64,000 bases of DNA from CAZGUH01 sp964529005 (GCA_964529005.1 CAZGUH010000014.1:1-64000), one strand, 5' to 3'; shown: positions 25,975 through 34,766, numbered from the stretch's first letter. The notes: a model not told the origin generated them from the sequence alone. Made by a program: numbers and translations.

Positions 25975-26484
25975 TCAGGAGGGCACGAACAGCAGATCGA
26001 GCGCGTCGAGTCGCTGACCCACCTGATCGACCGGGACGTCGAGCATGGCCGCGATTGCCCGGGTGTCGTCGCCGCGCACGGTCAGCACCTTGCCGTTGAA
26101 GTCCTGCCTTTGGACCTGGATCATCCGCAGGAACCGAGCGAGCATCTCGAACGGCTGACCGCTGAGCTGCGACAGCTTCACCAGGTCGATCGCCAGCTTG
26201 CGGTTGGCGACGCCGTCGCCCAGGTCGACGACCGTGTGCTGCTCGTCGCGGGGCAACAGCTGGTCGACGGGAACGCTGTAGAACTTCGCCAGGCGCTCGA
26301 GGCGCGGCACGGAGATCGCCCGCTCACCGCGCTCGTAGGCGCCGAGGACCGACGCTTTGAACTCGTCTTCGGACTTCGCTTCGACGTCCTGAAGCGACAG
26401 GCGCTTCTGACGTCGGATCACCCGTAGCCGCTCGCCTACCTTCCGGCTGTACGGAGAACCTGCACCATCTTCGGATTCAGCCAT
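25975..26484 (-). CDS. bldD: BldD-type XRE regulator with cyclic-di-GMP signature
   Basis: A 169-residue protein with an N-terminal helix-turn-helix (16-78: VGERLRVIRRQKRLSLQDVE, LGAYERGERAISVPRLERLA) matching BldD, and the BldD-type C-terminal domain. The cyclic-di-GMP signature RXD-X8-RXXD is complete: R126-Q-D128, eight residues, R137-G-D-D140. In Streptomyces, BldD dimerises around tetrameric cyclic-di-GMP and represses development genes. The ATG at 26484 has GGGAGAGG 6 bases upstream. The gene lies between rsmE and hemW on the same strand. Its targets in a non-sporulating relative are unknown. Confidence 0.85.
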   Translation of the reverse strand: MAESEDGAGSPYSRKVGERLRVIRRQKRLSLQDVEAKSEDEFKASVLGAYERGERAISVPRLERLAKFYSVPVDQLLPRDEQHTVVDLGDGVANRKLAIDLVKLSQLSGQPFEMLARFLRMIQVQRQDFNGKVLTVRGDDTRAIAAMLDVPVDQVGQRLDALDLLFVPS

Positions 26485-26554
26485 GATCGCGCCTCTCCCT
26501 GTCGGCATGTCGCTCACGCTCAGTGGCAACTGTAGCGCTACATGTGCAGAGGTG

Positions 26555-27226
26555 TCACCGGGCAATCAGCAGGTATCCGGCAAGAAATGCGGCCGTCTCG
26601 ACTCTCAGGATCGTGGAGGCCAGCGCCACACGCGGCAGGTCGGGCGGCGTCTCGGCGGCATCGAAGCCCCCCTCGGGCCCGATGACCACGGTGTCGACGT
26701 CCGCTGGAAGCCATGCCGACCCGTTCGGATCGGCGATCGCGACGGCTCCGCTGGCGAGCACGTCGCCCAGGGCCATGGGGCCGTCGATCGTCAGCAGAGT
26801 GGTGCGCCGGCTCTGCATCGCGGCCGCACGCGCGACCTTGGCAAGCCGCTGGCGGTTCCTGGCCGCCCTCTCGGCGGTCCACCGCACGACGCTGCGCTGC
26901 GTCTCGACCCACACCAGCCGGTCGACGCCGATCTCGGTGAGCTTCTCGACGATCCACTCCGGACGCTCGCCTTTCGGGATCGCGCACGCCACCGTCACCG
27001 GCCGTCGGCGGGGCTCGTCGACCACCGGACCATCGACCGCCAGCGCCCCGTCGCCGTTCCAGCGGCACAGCACCCAGCGGCCCTGCCCGTCGGTGGCCGT
27101 CACCGCCTCGCCCGGACGCAGACGCAGAACCGACCGCAGGTGGTGGCGATCCGCGGCGTCGAGCAGCGGCGCTGCGAGGTCGTCGACCACCACGTGGGCG
27201 GCGGACCCACGCAGGCCGGGATTCAC
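26555..27226 (-). CDS. rsmE: 16S rRNA (uracil-1498-N3)-methyltransferase
   Basis: A 223-residue SPOUT-class methyltransferase that methylates U1498 of 16S rRNA using S-adenosylmethionine. Visible motifs are VIGPEGGFDAAE (cofactor loop of the knotted domain) and ILRVETAAFLAGYLL at the C-terminus. The N-terminal PUA-like domain includes DRHHLRSVLRLRPGE. It overlaps dnaJ by 4 bases, giving the common actinobacterial order hrcA-dnaJ-rsmE. Confidence 0.92.
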   Translation of the reverse strand: MNPGLRGSAAHVVVDDLAAPLLDAADRHHLRSVLRLRPGEAVTATDGQGRWVLCRWNGDGALAVDGPVVDEPRRRPVTVACAIPKGERPEWIVEKLTEIGVDRLVWVETQRSVVRWTAERAARNRQRLAKVARAAAMQSRRTTLLTIDGPMALGDVLASGAVAIADPNGSAWLPADVDTVVIGPEGGFDAAETPPDLPRVALASTILRVETAAFLAGYLLIAR

Positions 27227-28347
27227 GAGAACGCGGACTTGATGCGCGAGAACAGCCCGCCGGACTCCGGAGGGCTCACCGGTTCGCCGCGCTCTTCCGC
27301 ATAGCGGCGGAGCAGCTCGGCCTCGCCGTCGGAGAGCTTCGTGGGCACCTCGACGACGACCCGGACCCGCACGTCACCGCGGCCGCGGCCACGCAGCCGG
27401 GGCACACCGCGGCCACGCAGCACGAACTCACGACCGGGCTGCGTGCCCGCCGGAATGACGAGCTCCTCGTCCCCGTCGAGGGTCGGCAGCGTGAACCGGG
27501 TGCCGAGCGCCGCCTGGGCGATCGACACCGGCACGTCGGTGACGAGATCGTCGCCGTCGCGGGCGTAACGATCGTGCCCGGCGACGCGCAGGTGCACGTA
27601 CAGGTCGCCCGCCGCGCCGCCGCGCGGACCGACGGCTCCGCGGCCGGTCAGGCGCAACGTCGAGCCGGTGTCGACGCCGGCCGGCACGTCGACCTGATAG
27701 GTCTTCTCGGCGATCACACGACCGTCGCCGCGGCACGTGGGGCACGGGGTGGCGATCACCTCGCCGTAGCCGCCGCAGCGGCCGCAGGGCGTGGTCGTCA
27801 CCATCTGGCCGAGAAGGCTCTGGCGCAGCCGCCGCTGCTGCCCCGTGCCGTTGCACTCCGCGCACGAGACCGGCTTGGTGCCCGACCCGGCGCCGCTGCC
27901 GCCGCAGTCCGAGCAGGCGACGGCGGTGCGCACCGTGACCGGCTGCGTGCCGCCGAAGACCGCCAGCTCGAAGGGCAGGTCGGCGACCACCTCGATGTCC
28001 TGGCCGCGAGGCGGGCCGCTGGCCGCCGTTCCCCGGGGAGCGCCGCCGAACGGGCCGCCGCCGCCGAAGAAGGCCTCGAAGATGTCGCCGAGCCCACCGG
28101 CCGAGAACACGTCGCCCTGACCCGCTCCGCCGATGCCGGCCTCGCCGAAGCGGTCGTAGCGAGCGCGCTGATCGGGGTCGCTGAGCACCTCGTAGGCGTG
28201 CGCCACCTTCTTGAACTGCTCCTCGGCGGCGTGATCTCCGGGGTTCGCGTCGGGGTGCAGCTCACGCGCCTTGCGGCGGTAGGCGCGCTTGATCTCGTCG
28301 GCGCTCGCGGTGCGCGAGACGCCTAGGAGCTCATAGAAGTCAGCCAT
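27223..28347 (-). CDS. dnaJ: Chaperone DnaJ
   Basis: A 374-residue type I J-protein, co-chaperone of DnaK. The J domain has the HPD motif (LHPDANPG, near residue 33). A Gly-rich region follows (FGEAGIGGAGQG, FFGGGGPFGG). Four zinc-binding CxxCxGxG repeats are complete (CSDCGGSG, CAECNGTG, CGRCGGYG, CPTCRGDG), then the C-terminal client-binding domain. Its ATG shares one base with the hrcA stop (TGATG), so it is translationally coupled to its repressor and should share its heat control. Confidence 0.95.
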   Translation of the reverse strand: MADFYELLGVSRTASADEIKRAYRRKARELHPDANPGDHAAEEQFKKVAHAYEVLSDPDQRARYDRFGEAGIGGAGQGDVFSAGGLGDIFEAFFGGGGPFGGAPRGTAASGPPRGQDIEVVADLPFELAVFGGTQPVTVRTAVACSDCGGSGAGSGTKPVSCAECNGTGQQRRLRQSLLGQMVTTTPCGRCGGYGEVIATPCPTCRGDGRVIAEKTYQVDVPAGVDTGSTLRLTGRGAVGPRGGAAGDLYVHLRVAGHDRYARDGDDLVTDVPVSIAQAALGTRFTLPTLDGDEELVIPAGTQPGREFVLRGRGVPRLRGRGRGDVRVRVVVEVPTKLSDGEAELLRRYAEERGEPVSPPESGGLFSRIKSAFS

Positions 28348-29339
28348 CAGCCCTCCGTGAGCCGTCTGCCGAGGTGATCGCTGACGATCTCGACCGTCGC
28401 CAGCGCTTGGGGGTAGTTCATGCGGGTGGGGCCGAGCACCCCGATGCTGCCCAGCTTCTCACCCTCGACCACGACGGGCGCGACGACCACCGAGCACGCG
28501 GCCAGCGGCTCGACCCCATGCTCGGCGCCGATGGCGACGGACAGGCCACGATCGAGGATGTCGCGCACCAGCGTCACCACCACGTACTGCTGCTCGAGCG
28601 TCTGGAGCACCTGGCGCACGATCTGCACGGCGTCGAACGCCTGCGCCATCTGCGACGCGCCGCCCATGAACACCTGCTGTTCGTCGCTCTCGCGGCGCAG
28701 AGCGGCGACGCTGTCGGTCACCAGAGCGTCGACCCACGCGTCCCCCGAGCTGGTGACGAGGGCCGTTCCGAGCGCCCGCCCCACGAGGCAGGTGTGGAGG
28801 TGGACGCTGGCAGCCGCGATGCGCGCCTCGTCGCAGTCGTCCGACAGCTCGACCGTCGCGCTCTCGACGGCGCCGCTCGACAGCACCGCCACGGCCATCG
28901 CGACCCGCGACGACAGGCTCACCACCTGGGCGGAGCGCACGACCGCGGTCTCCTGCGTGGGCCCGACGACCACGGCTGCATAGTTCGTGAGCTGGGCGAG
29001 AAGCGTGGACGTGTCGTGGAGCATCTCCTCCAGCCGGGTGCCGGCGTTGTGGAAGAAGTCCTTCACCCGCTGCGACGCGACGTCGTCGAGGCGACCCGGC
29101 GGGGTGATGTGGTCGACGAAGAAGCGGTAGCCCTTGTCGGTGGGTACGCGGCCGGCAGAGGTGTGCGGCTGGATGAGGAAACCCTCCTGCTCGAGAACCG
29201 CCATCTCGTTGCGGACGGTCGCCGAACTGACCCGAACGCCGGGCGCGTTGGCGATGTGTGTGCTCCCGACCGGCTGTGCCGTGGAGATGTACTCCTCCAC
29301 CACGGCCCGCAGGATGGCTGTCTTGCGTTCGTCGAGCAT
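28347..29339 (-). CDS. hrcA: Heat-inducible repressor HrcA
   Basis: A 330-residue repressor of heat-shock genes that binds CIRCE operators and is reactivated by chaperones. The N-terminal winged helix is clear (ERKTAILRAVVEEYISTAQ, SSATVRNEMAVLEQEGF, HTSAGRVPTDKGYRFFVD), followed by the GAF-like domain. ATG at 29339 has GAGGG 5 bases upstream; earlier in-frame codons would run through the operator. A CIRCE-like inverted repeat 17 bases upstream implies autoregulation of the hrcA-dnaJ-rsmE operon. Confidence 0.95.
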   Translation of the reverse strand: MLDERKTAILRAVVEEYISTAQPVGSTHIANAPGVRVSSATVRNEMAVLEQEGFLIQPHTSAGRVPTDKGYRFFVDHITPPGRLDDVASQRVKDFFHNAGTRLEEMLHDTSTLLAQLTNYAAVVVGPTQETAVVRSAQVVSLSSRVAMAVAVLSSGAVESATVELSDDCDEARIAAASVHLHTCLVGRALGTALVTSSGDAWVDALVTDSVAALRRESDEQQVFMGGASQMAQAFDAVQIVRQVLQTLEQQYVVVTLVRDILDRGLSVAIGAEHGVEPLAACSVVVAPVVVEGEKLGSIGVLGPTRMNYPQALATVEIVSDHLGRRLTEG

Positions 29340-29356
29340 CGCATCCCTCACGCGTT

Positions 29357-29383
29357 CTGGCACTCGAGGATACCGACTGCCAG
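29357..29383 (-). promoter_or_regulatory. CIRCE-like HrcA operator
   Basis: On the coding strand of hrcA the sequence reads CTGGCAGTC-N9-GAGTGCCAG. The classical CIRCE is TTAGCACTC-N9-GAGTGCTAA: spacer length is exact, the right arm differs in two bases, and the arms are mutually complementary at 8 of 9 positions. Position just before hrcA supports it. Confidence 0.8.
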
Positions 29384-29449
29384 CACCCCAGGCAGCGCTC
29401 GACGACTCCCGCCGAATGAGCACCCGCCCACGCCCGCGTCACCCAGCGG

Positions 29450-29548
29450 CTTGGGCGCGGGAAGTTGCCGGGGCCGCAGCCGATCGCGCCCAAGGGATGG
29501 GGTCGGGCGCGGGATGTCGCCGTGCCGGCAGCCGATCGCGCCCAAGGG
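29450..29548. repeat. Tandem 52-base-period repeat with a 10-base-stem hairpin
   Basis: Two copies of a 44-base core starting GGGCGCGGGA and ending CGATCGCGCCCAAGGG lie at 29453-29496 and 29505-29548, identical at 39 of 44 positions. CTTGGGCGCG (29450-29459) is the exact inverse of CGCGCCCAAG (29485-29494), so the first copy can fold. It occupies the non-coding gap between hrcA and the phosphatase gene. Confidence 0.7.
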
Positions 29549-29573
29549 GGCAAGCCGGGAGCCAGCCGGGGAC

Positions 29574-29604
29574 GGGGCGGGGCGGGTCGGGGCGGGGCGG
29601 GGGG
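29574..29604 (+). other. G-quadruplex-forming motif
   Basis: Six consecutive runs of 3-6 G separated by one or two bases: GGGG C GGGG C GGG TC GGGG C GGGG C GGGGGG. It lies on the coding strand 53 bases before the phosphatase start. The density of runs far exceeds what base composition alone produces. Confidence 0.7.
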
Positions 29605-29657
29605 TGTGGCTGGCGGGGTCATCGATGGGGGTGGCGGCGAGCGGTAACAGTGGGGTT

Positions 29658-30284
29658 GTGGACCGGACCGACGCAACCGCGCTCGAACTGCTGCTGATCG
29701 TGCGCCATGGCGAGACGGCATGGTCGTCGAGCGGGCGGCACACGGGCCGCACCGACATCCCCCTCACCGACGACGGCGAGATCGAAGCCCGGGCGCTGCG
29801 CCCGTTGCTGTTCGAAGCGATCGGCATCGACAATCCCGTCGCCTTCAGCAGCCCTCGCTCCCGCGCCGTCCGCACCGCGGAGCTGTGCTTCGCCGAACAT
29901 CCGGTGACCATCGACGACGACCTTGCGGAGTTCGACTACGGCGACGACGAAGGCCGCACCACCGACGAGATCCGGCGCGACCGGCCCGGTTGGGACATCT
30001 TCCGCGACGGATGCCCCGGCGGCGAGACGGCGGCCCAGGTCGGCGACCGCGCCGACGCGTTCGCGCGACGGGCCCAGGCCGCCGGATCACGGGTCGTCGT
30101 GGCGTTCACCCACGGCCACCTGAGCCGCATCCTCGTCGCCCGGGTGCTCGGCCTGCCGGCCACGGCGGGCGAGTTGTTCTACAACGACACCGCGTCGATC
30201 GGTGTGGTGCGCTGGCGGCGCGGCGCGCCAGTGGTCAGCGGCTGGAACCTGCGCCCGCCCGGCGCGACCCGCCCCACCGGCTGA
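29658..30284 (+). CDS. Histidine phosphatase (phosphoglycerate-mutase-like)
   Basis: A 208-residue branch-1 histidine phosphatase. The catalytic motif is LIVRHGETAW, and the second histidine is in AFTHGHLSR; FSSPRSRAVRTAE and DLAEFDYGDDEG supply the phosphate-pocket arginine and the acid. GTG at 29658 gives the usual short lead before the first strand, though no good ribosome site is seen. Substrate is open: such proteins include sugar phosphatases and acid phosphatases. It is convergent with lepA. Confidence 0.85.
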   Translation: MDRTDATALELLLIVRHGETAWSSSGRHTGRTDIPLTDDGEIEARALRPLLFEAIGIDNPVAFSSPRSRAVRTAELCFAEHPVTIDDDLAEFDYGDDEGRTTDEIRRDRPGWDIFRDGCPGGETAAQVGDRADAFARRAQAAGSRVVVAFTHGHLSRILVARVLGLPATAGELFYNDTASIGVVRWRRGAPVVSGWNLRPPGATRPTG

Positions 30285-30310
30285 CCCACCGCACCGCCGG
30301 AGCCCGACGT

Positions 30311-32095
30311 TCAGTCGTCGAGCTTGAGAGCGGAGATGAAGACGTCGCCAGGGACCTCCACGCGCCCGATCGACTTCATCTTCTTCTTGCCTTCCTTCTG
30401 CTTCTCCAGCAGCTTGCGCTTGCGCGTGATGTCGCCGCCGTAGCACTTCGCCAGCACGTCCTTGCGCTTGGCCTTCACCGTCTCGCGCGCGATGACCTTG
30501 CCGCCGATCGCCGCCTGGATCGGCACGTCGAACATCTGGCGCGGGATCAGCTCCTTCAGCTTGTCGCACATCCTTCGGCCGTAGTCGAACGCCTTGTCGC
30601 GATGCACGATCGTGCTGAACGCATCCGCCGGCTGCCCGTTCAGCAGCAGGTCGACCTTCACCAGCTGGCTGCGCTGGTAGCCGGCGAGCTCGTAGTCCAA
30701 GCTGGCGTAGCCCTGCGTCCGGCTCTTCATCTGGTCGAAGAAGTCGACCACCACCTCGGCGAGCGGCACCATGTAGTGCAGCTCGACGCGCTCGGGAGAC
30801 AGGTACTCGAGCTTGGTCATCTCCCCGCGCCGGGTCTGGCACAGGTCCATCAGGGTGCCCGTGTAGTCCTTGGGGGTGATGATGCTGAGCCGGAAGTACG
30901 GCTCCTCGATGAAGTCGATGCTCTGCTGCGGCGGCAGGTCGGCGGGGTTGTCCACCACCTCGAGCTCGCCGTTCGTCTTGTGCACCTTGTATTCGACGCT
31001 GGGAGCCGTGGCGATCAGCGCCAGGTTGAACTCGCGCTCCAGCCGCTCCTTGACGATCTCCATGTGCAGCAACCCGAGGAAGCCGCACCGGAAGCCGAAG
31101 CCGAGCGCCCCCGACGTCTCGGGCGCGTACGTGATCGAGGCGTCGTTGAGCTTCAGCTTCTCCAGGCTGTCGCGCAGCGTCTCGAAGTCGTCGCCGTCGA
31201 TCGGGTACAGCCCGCAGAAGACCATCGGTTTGGGGTCGCGGTAGCCGGGCAGCGGATCGGTGGCGGCGTGCGATGCAGTGGTGACGGTCTCACCGCTGCG
31301 GGCCTGGCCGACGTCCTTGATGCCGGTGATGAGGTAGCCCACCTCGCCGGGGCCCAGCTCCTGCACGGGGGTCGGAGCCGGCCGGCGCACGCCGATCTCG
31401 ACGGCATCGTGGTTCGACTTGGCGTGCATGAACGCCAGGCGGCTGCCGGTGGTGAGCCGGCCGTTCATCACCCTCACGCTGCTGACGACCCCGCGGTACT
31501 GGTCGTACTGGCTGTCGAAGATCAGAGCCTGGAGCGGCGCGTCGGCGTCGCCGGTGGGCGCCGGGATGCGGTCGCACACCGCGTCGAGCAGACCGTCGAC
31601 CCCGACGCCGGTCTTGGCCGAGATGCGCAGGATGTCCTCGGCGGGGATCCCGAGCACCGTCTCGATCTCCATCGCGTAGCGGTCGGGATCGGCTGCGGGA
31701 AGGTCGATCTTGTTCAGCGCGGCGACGATCTCGAGGTCGTGCTCGAGCGCCAGGTAGCAGTTGGCCAGCGTCTGCGCCTCGATGCCCTGGGCGGCATCGA
31801 CCACCAGCACGACGCCCTCGCACGCGGCCAGCGACCGGCTGACCTCGTAGCCGAAGTCGACGTGGCCCGGGGTGTCGATGAGGTGGAGCGTGTGGCCCTT
31901 CCACTGCACCCGGACGTTCTGGGCCTTGATCGTGATGCCGCGCTCGCGTTCGAGGTCCATCGAGTCGAGGTACTGCTCGCGCATCTCACGGGCGTCGACC
32001 GCGCCGGTGAGCTCGAGAATGCGATCGCTCAGCGTCGACTTGCCATGGTCGATGTGGGCGATGATCGAGAAGTTGCGGATGCGCGACAGGTCCAT
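30311..32095 (-). CDS. lepA: Elongation factor 4 (LepA)
   Basis: A 594-residue translational GTPase that back-translocates or remodels stalled ribosomes. G1 is AHIDHGKST (13-21), G3 is DTPGH, G4 is NKIDLP. The C-terminal LepA-specific domain is present through KGKKKMKSIGRVEVP-like basic residues near the end. Length equals the family norm. Its start faces rpsT across a 148-base gap, the common bacterial neighbourhood of these two genes. Confidence 0.96.
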   Translation of the reverse strand: MDLSRIRNFSIIAHIDHGKSTLSDRILELTGAVDAREMREQYLDSMDLERERGITIKAQNVRVQWKGHTLHLIDTPGHVDFGYEVSRSLAACEGVVLVVDAAQGIEAQTLANCYLALEHDLEIVAALNKIDLPAADPDRYAMEIETVLGIPAEDILRISAKTGVGVDGLLDAVCDRIPAPTGDADAPLQALIFDSQYDQYRGVVSSVRVMNGRLTTGSRLAFMHAKSNHDAVEIGVRRPAPTPVQELGPGEVGYLITGIKDVGQARSGETVTTASHAATDPLPGYRDPKPMVFCGLYPIDGDDFETLRDSLEKLKLNDASITYAPETSGALGFGFRCGFLGLLHMEIVKERLEREFNLALIATAPSVEYKVHKTNGELEVVDNPADLPPQQSIDFIEEPYFRLSIITPKDYTGTLMDLCQTRRGEMTKLEYLSPERVELHYMVPLAEVVVDFFDQMKSRTQGYASLDYELAGYQRSQLVKVDLLLNGQPADAFSTIVHRDKAFDYGRRMCDKLKELIPRQMFDVPIQAAIGGKVIARETVKAKRKDVLAKCYGGDITRKRKLLEKQKEGKKKMKSIGRVEVPGDVFISALKLDD

Positions 32096-32243
32096 GGCCG
32101 TTGGCCGAGCCTACCGGCGGGCTGTGCTGGGCTGATGGCCGCAGGGAAGGTGGCGACCGCGGGGCCGCAGCCGATAGGATCTCCCGGCCCTCGAACGCGC
32201 CGTCGTTCGGACCGCACGATCGACTGTAAAGAGGATCTCGCAC

Positions 32244-32498
32244 GTGGCGAACATCAAGAGCCAGAAGAAGCGCATCATCACCAACGCCAAGCGCGCCGAG
32301 CGCAACAAGGCCGTCAAGAGCGAGCTGAAGACGCGCGTCAAGAACGCCACCAAGGCTGTTGGCACCGACGAGGCCGCCGATGCGCTGCGCCTCGCCGTGA
32401 AGCGCATCGACATGGCCGCCGCCAAGGGCGTCATCCACAAGAACCAGGCGGCGCGCCGCAAGAGCCGCCTGATGCGCAAGCTCAACGCCGCAGGCTGA
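32244..32498 (+). CDS. rpsT: 30S ribosomal protein S20
   Basis: An 84-residue, strongly basic, helical ribosomal protein. It opens MANIKSQKKRIITNAKRAE, the family signature, and ends NQAARRKSRLMRKLNA. GTG start with GAGGA 8 bases upstream. A TAGGAT -10-like box lies at 32175-32180. It ends 9 bases before the convergent holA stop. Confidence 0.96.
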   Translation: MANIKSQKKRIITNAKRAERNKAVKSELKTRVKNATKAVGTDEAADALRLAVKRIDMAAAKGVIHKNQAARRKSRLMRKLNAAG

Positions 32499-32507
32499 GC
32501 GCCCCGC

Positions 32508-33497
32508 TCACCGCCGGCCGGCCCCCGCTCGTGCGGGGGTGACGAGCCGGGCCAGGCGGGCGACGAGCACTTCCATCACCAGCTCGTCCGGCCATTCCTT
32601 CGCGCCCCGCAGGTCCAAGTCGGCTTGGGCGAGCAGCTGGACGGCCTTCGCCACACCGCTGGAGCCGAGCTTGCGCGCCTGGTCGAGAGCCTTGCGGGCC
32701 TGGAACCCGCTCTTCACCCCGAGCACGGCCATCGCCGACGACTCGTCGCGCGCCGTGCTGCCGTCGAGCCGCAGCAACCGGGTGTAGTGGTTGTGCAGCA
32801 CGGCCATGACTTGCAGCGGATGCCGCTCGCCGGCGCGCATCATGCGTTGGAGCAAGGCGAGTGACTTCGCCGCGTCGCCGGAGTCGATCGCGTCGGTGAG
32901 GTCCCACGGCGGCACGGAACCGGCCTCGCCGAGGAACGGCGCGATGTCGTCAGCCCGCAGCTTGCCCGATCGGCCGTAGGCGGACGCCAGGGTGTCGAGC
33001 AGCCCTTGCAGCCGTCCGGCTTCTGCCCCGAGCCACCCGTTGAGCTTCGCGATCGCGCCCGCGTCGAGCGACAACCCGGCGAGCGCGACCTGCTGCTCGA
33101 TCCACACCGCACGGTCCTTCGGCCGCGCCGGCGAGGAGGCGACCGTGGTGGCGGCGCCGGCGCCCTTGATCGCGTCGGCCAGCGCCTTGGGCAGCCGGCC
33201 GCCGCCGCCGACCAGCACCAGGTCGGTCGTCGGCAAGGGGTTGGCGAGATACGCGACGAGCGGGCCGACGTCGTCGGCGGTGAAGCGCCCGAGGCCGCGG
33301 GCGACGACGACGCGGCGCTCGGTGAGGAACGACGGCGTCTGCGCCGCGTCGACCACGGCGCGCAGCTCGTACTCGTCGCCGTCGAACTCGTCGACCATCA
33401 GCGTGCGATCGCCGTCGCCCACCAGCTGGCGCACGACGTCGCCGACGGCGTGGGACACGAGGCTCTCGTCGTCGCCGGAGATGACGTGCAATCCCAT
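32508..33497 (-). CDS. holA: DNA polymerase III subunit delta
   Basis: A 329-residue clamp-loader delta subunit that opens the beta sliding clamp. The N-terminal part (MGLHVISGDDESLVSHAV) corresponds to the strand-loop opening of HolA, and the region DAGAIAKLNGWLGAEAGRL plus HPLQVMAVLHNHYTRLLRL is typical of the central and collar domains. ATG at 33497 is chosen; the open frame extends far upstream only as antisense to other genes. Pairing with rpsT is usual in Actinomycetota. Confidence 0.88.
   Translation of the reverse strand: MGLHVISGDDESLVSHAVGDVVRQLVGDGDRTLMVDEFDGDEYELRAVVDAAQTPSFLTERRVVVARGLGRFTADDVGPLVAYLANPLPTTDLVLVGGGGRLPKALADAIKGAGAATTVASSPARPKDRAVWIEQQVALAGLSLDAGAIAKLNGWLGAEAGRLQGLLDTLASAYGRSGKLRADDIAPFLGEAGSVPPWDLTDAIDSGDAAKSLALLQRMMRAGERHPLQVMAVLHNHYTRLLRLDGSTARDESSAMAVLGVKSGFQARKALDQARKLGSSGVAKAVQLLAQADLDLRGAKEWPDELVMEVLVARLARLVTPARAGAGRR
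32522..32539. terminator. Possible hairpin terminator at the rpsT/holA junction
   Basis: CCCCCGC (32522-32528), loop TCGT, GCGGGGG (32533-32539) form a perfect 7-base stem inside the last codons of holA and just after rpsT. No U-tract follows. Confidence 0.4.
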
Positions 33498-33602
33498 GGC
33501 CGCCACCCTGCCACACGGGTGTCGCACCGAGCCCGTCCGGCGCCCGCGCACTAGCCTCTCGCCGGCTCGTGCGGGCGCGCGCAGTCGACACACGGACGAA
33601 AC

Positions 33603-34766
33603 ATGGCGACAGACGCGACGACCCACCCCACCACCGCCAAGGCGGCGACACCCGTCGCCGCGTGGCTGAGCGGGTTCGGCCCGCCGCGCGCCGGCTACCA
33701 CCGCGCCGACTACGCACGCGGGGCGATCGGCGCGTTCGCCGGCATCCTGCTCGCCTGCCTCGTGGGCGCCGTGGCCGCCGGCATGCTGGCGGGCAGCCCC
33801 GAGGCCCTGCCGTACATCGTCGCTCCGATCGGCGCCAGCGCCGTGCTCGTGATGGCCGTTCCGGCCAGCCCGCTCGCCCAGCCGTGGTCGGTGCTGGGCG
33901 GCAACGTGCTGTCGGCGACGGTCGGCATCGCCTCGGCGAAGGTGTTCGACAACGACGCGGTCGCGGCCGCCGTCGCCGTCGGCGCGGCGATCGCGGCGAT
34001 GATGGCGGCGCGCTGCGTGCATCCGCCCGGTGGCGCGTGCGCACTGTTCGCCGCCGTCGGCGGGCCGGCGATCCAGGACCACGGCTTCGCGTTCGCGCTG
34101 TGGCCCGTGGGCGTCAACACCGTGGCGCTGATCCTCGTCGGCATCGCTGTCAACAACCTCACCGGACGCAGCTACCCGCACGTCCCCGACGCCGCGGCCG
34201 CGGCGGCCGAGCCCGGACCGCTCGCGCGCGCCGGCGTGCAAGCCGTGGACGTCGACAAAGCCCTCGCCCGCCTCGACAGCGGTCTCGACGTGATGCCAGC
34301 CGACGTCGTCGCGCTGGTCATGGAGGCCGAGCGGCACGCGCTCGACCGCCGCCTGGGCGGACTGCGCTGCGGGGACATCATGGCCACCGACGTCGCCACC
34401 GTGGAGCCGACGGAGACGCTCTTCCGTGCCCGCCTGCTGATCAACCAGCGACGCTTCAAGGCGGTCCCGGTCGTCACTCCGGACCGGCGCGTGGTGGGCA
34501 TCGTCACGGTGTTCGATCTGTTCAACCTCGACGTCGCCGACCTGGCCCCGGTCGCCTCGGTGATGACTTCGCCGGCGACGACCGTGCGCGACGACTCCCC
34601 CGTCAGCGACCTGCTGAGCTTGATGACCGATCGCGGCTTCCACCACATCCCGGTTCTCGACGGTGACGATCGCCTGGTCGGCATCGTCACCCGCAGCGAG
34701 CTGATCGCCGTGTTGCACCGGGCGCTGCTCGAGTCGGCGCCGGGCGACGGGCCCCCGGGCGGCTGA
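33603..34766 (+). CDS. HPP-family membrane protein with two CBS domains
   Basis: A 387-residue protein with an N-terminal HPP domain of about five transmembrane helices (ARGAIGAFAGILLACLVGAV; HPPGGAC signature near residue 140) and a C-terminal pair of CBS domains (about 255-375: CGDIMATDVATVEPTETLF, VMTSPATTVRDDSPVSDLL). HPP proteins include the plant/cyanobacterial nitrite transporters; CBS pairs bind adenine nucleotides and gate activity. It is divergent from holA. Transported ion not determinable; the family name reflects only the His-Pro-Pro motif. Confidence 0.82.
   Translation: MATDATTHPTTAKAATPVAAWLSGFGPPRAGYHRADYARGAIGAFAGILLACLVGAVAAGMLAGSPEALPYIVAPIGASAVLVMAVPASPLAQPWSVLGGNVLSATVGIASAKVFDNDAVAAAVAVGAAIAAMMAARCVHPPGGACALFAAVGGPAIQDHGFAFALWPVGVNTVALILVGIAVNNLTGRSYPHVPDAAAAAAEPGPLARAGVQAVDVDKALARLDSGLDVMPADVVALVMEAERHALDRRLGGLRCGDIMATDVATVEPTETLFRARLLINQRRFKAVPVVTPDRRVVGIVTVFDLFNLDVADLAPVASVMTSPATTVRDDSPVSDLLSLMTDRGFHHIPVLDGDDRLVGIVTRSELIAVLHRALLESAPGDGPPGG

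Noticed and set aside
32138..32180. Sequence sharing 16 identical bases with the 29453 repeat
   Set aside because: A match of this length in GC-rich DNA is expected by chance several times in 64 kb, and the flanks do not align convincingly.
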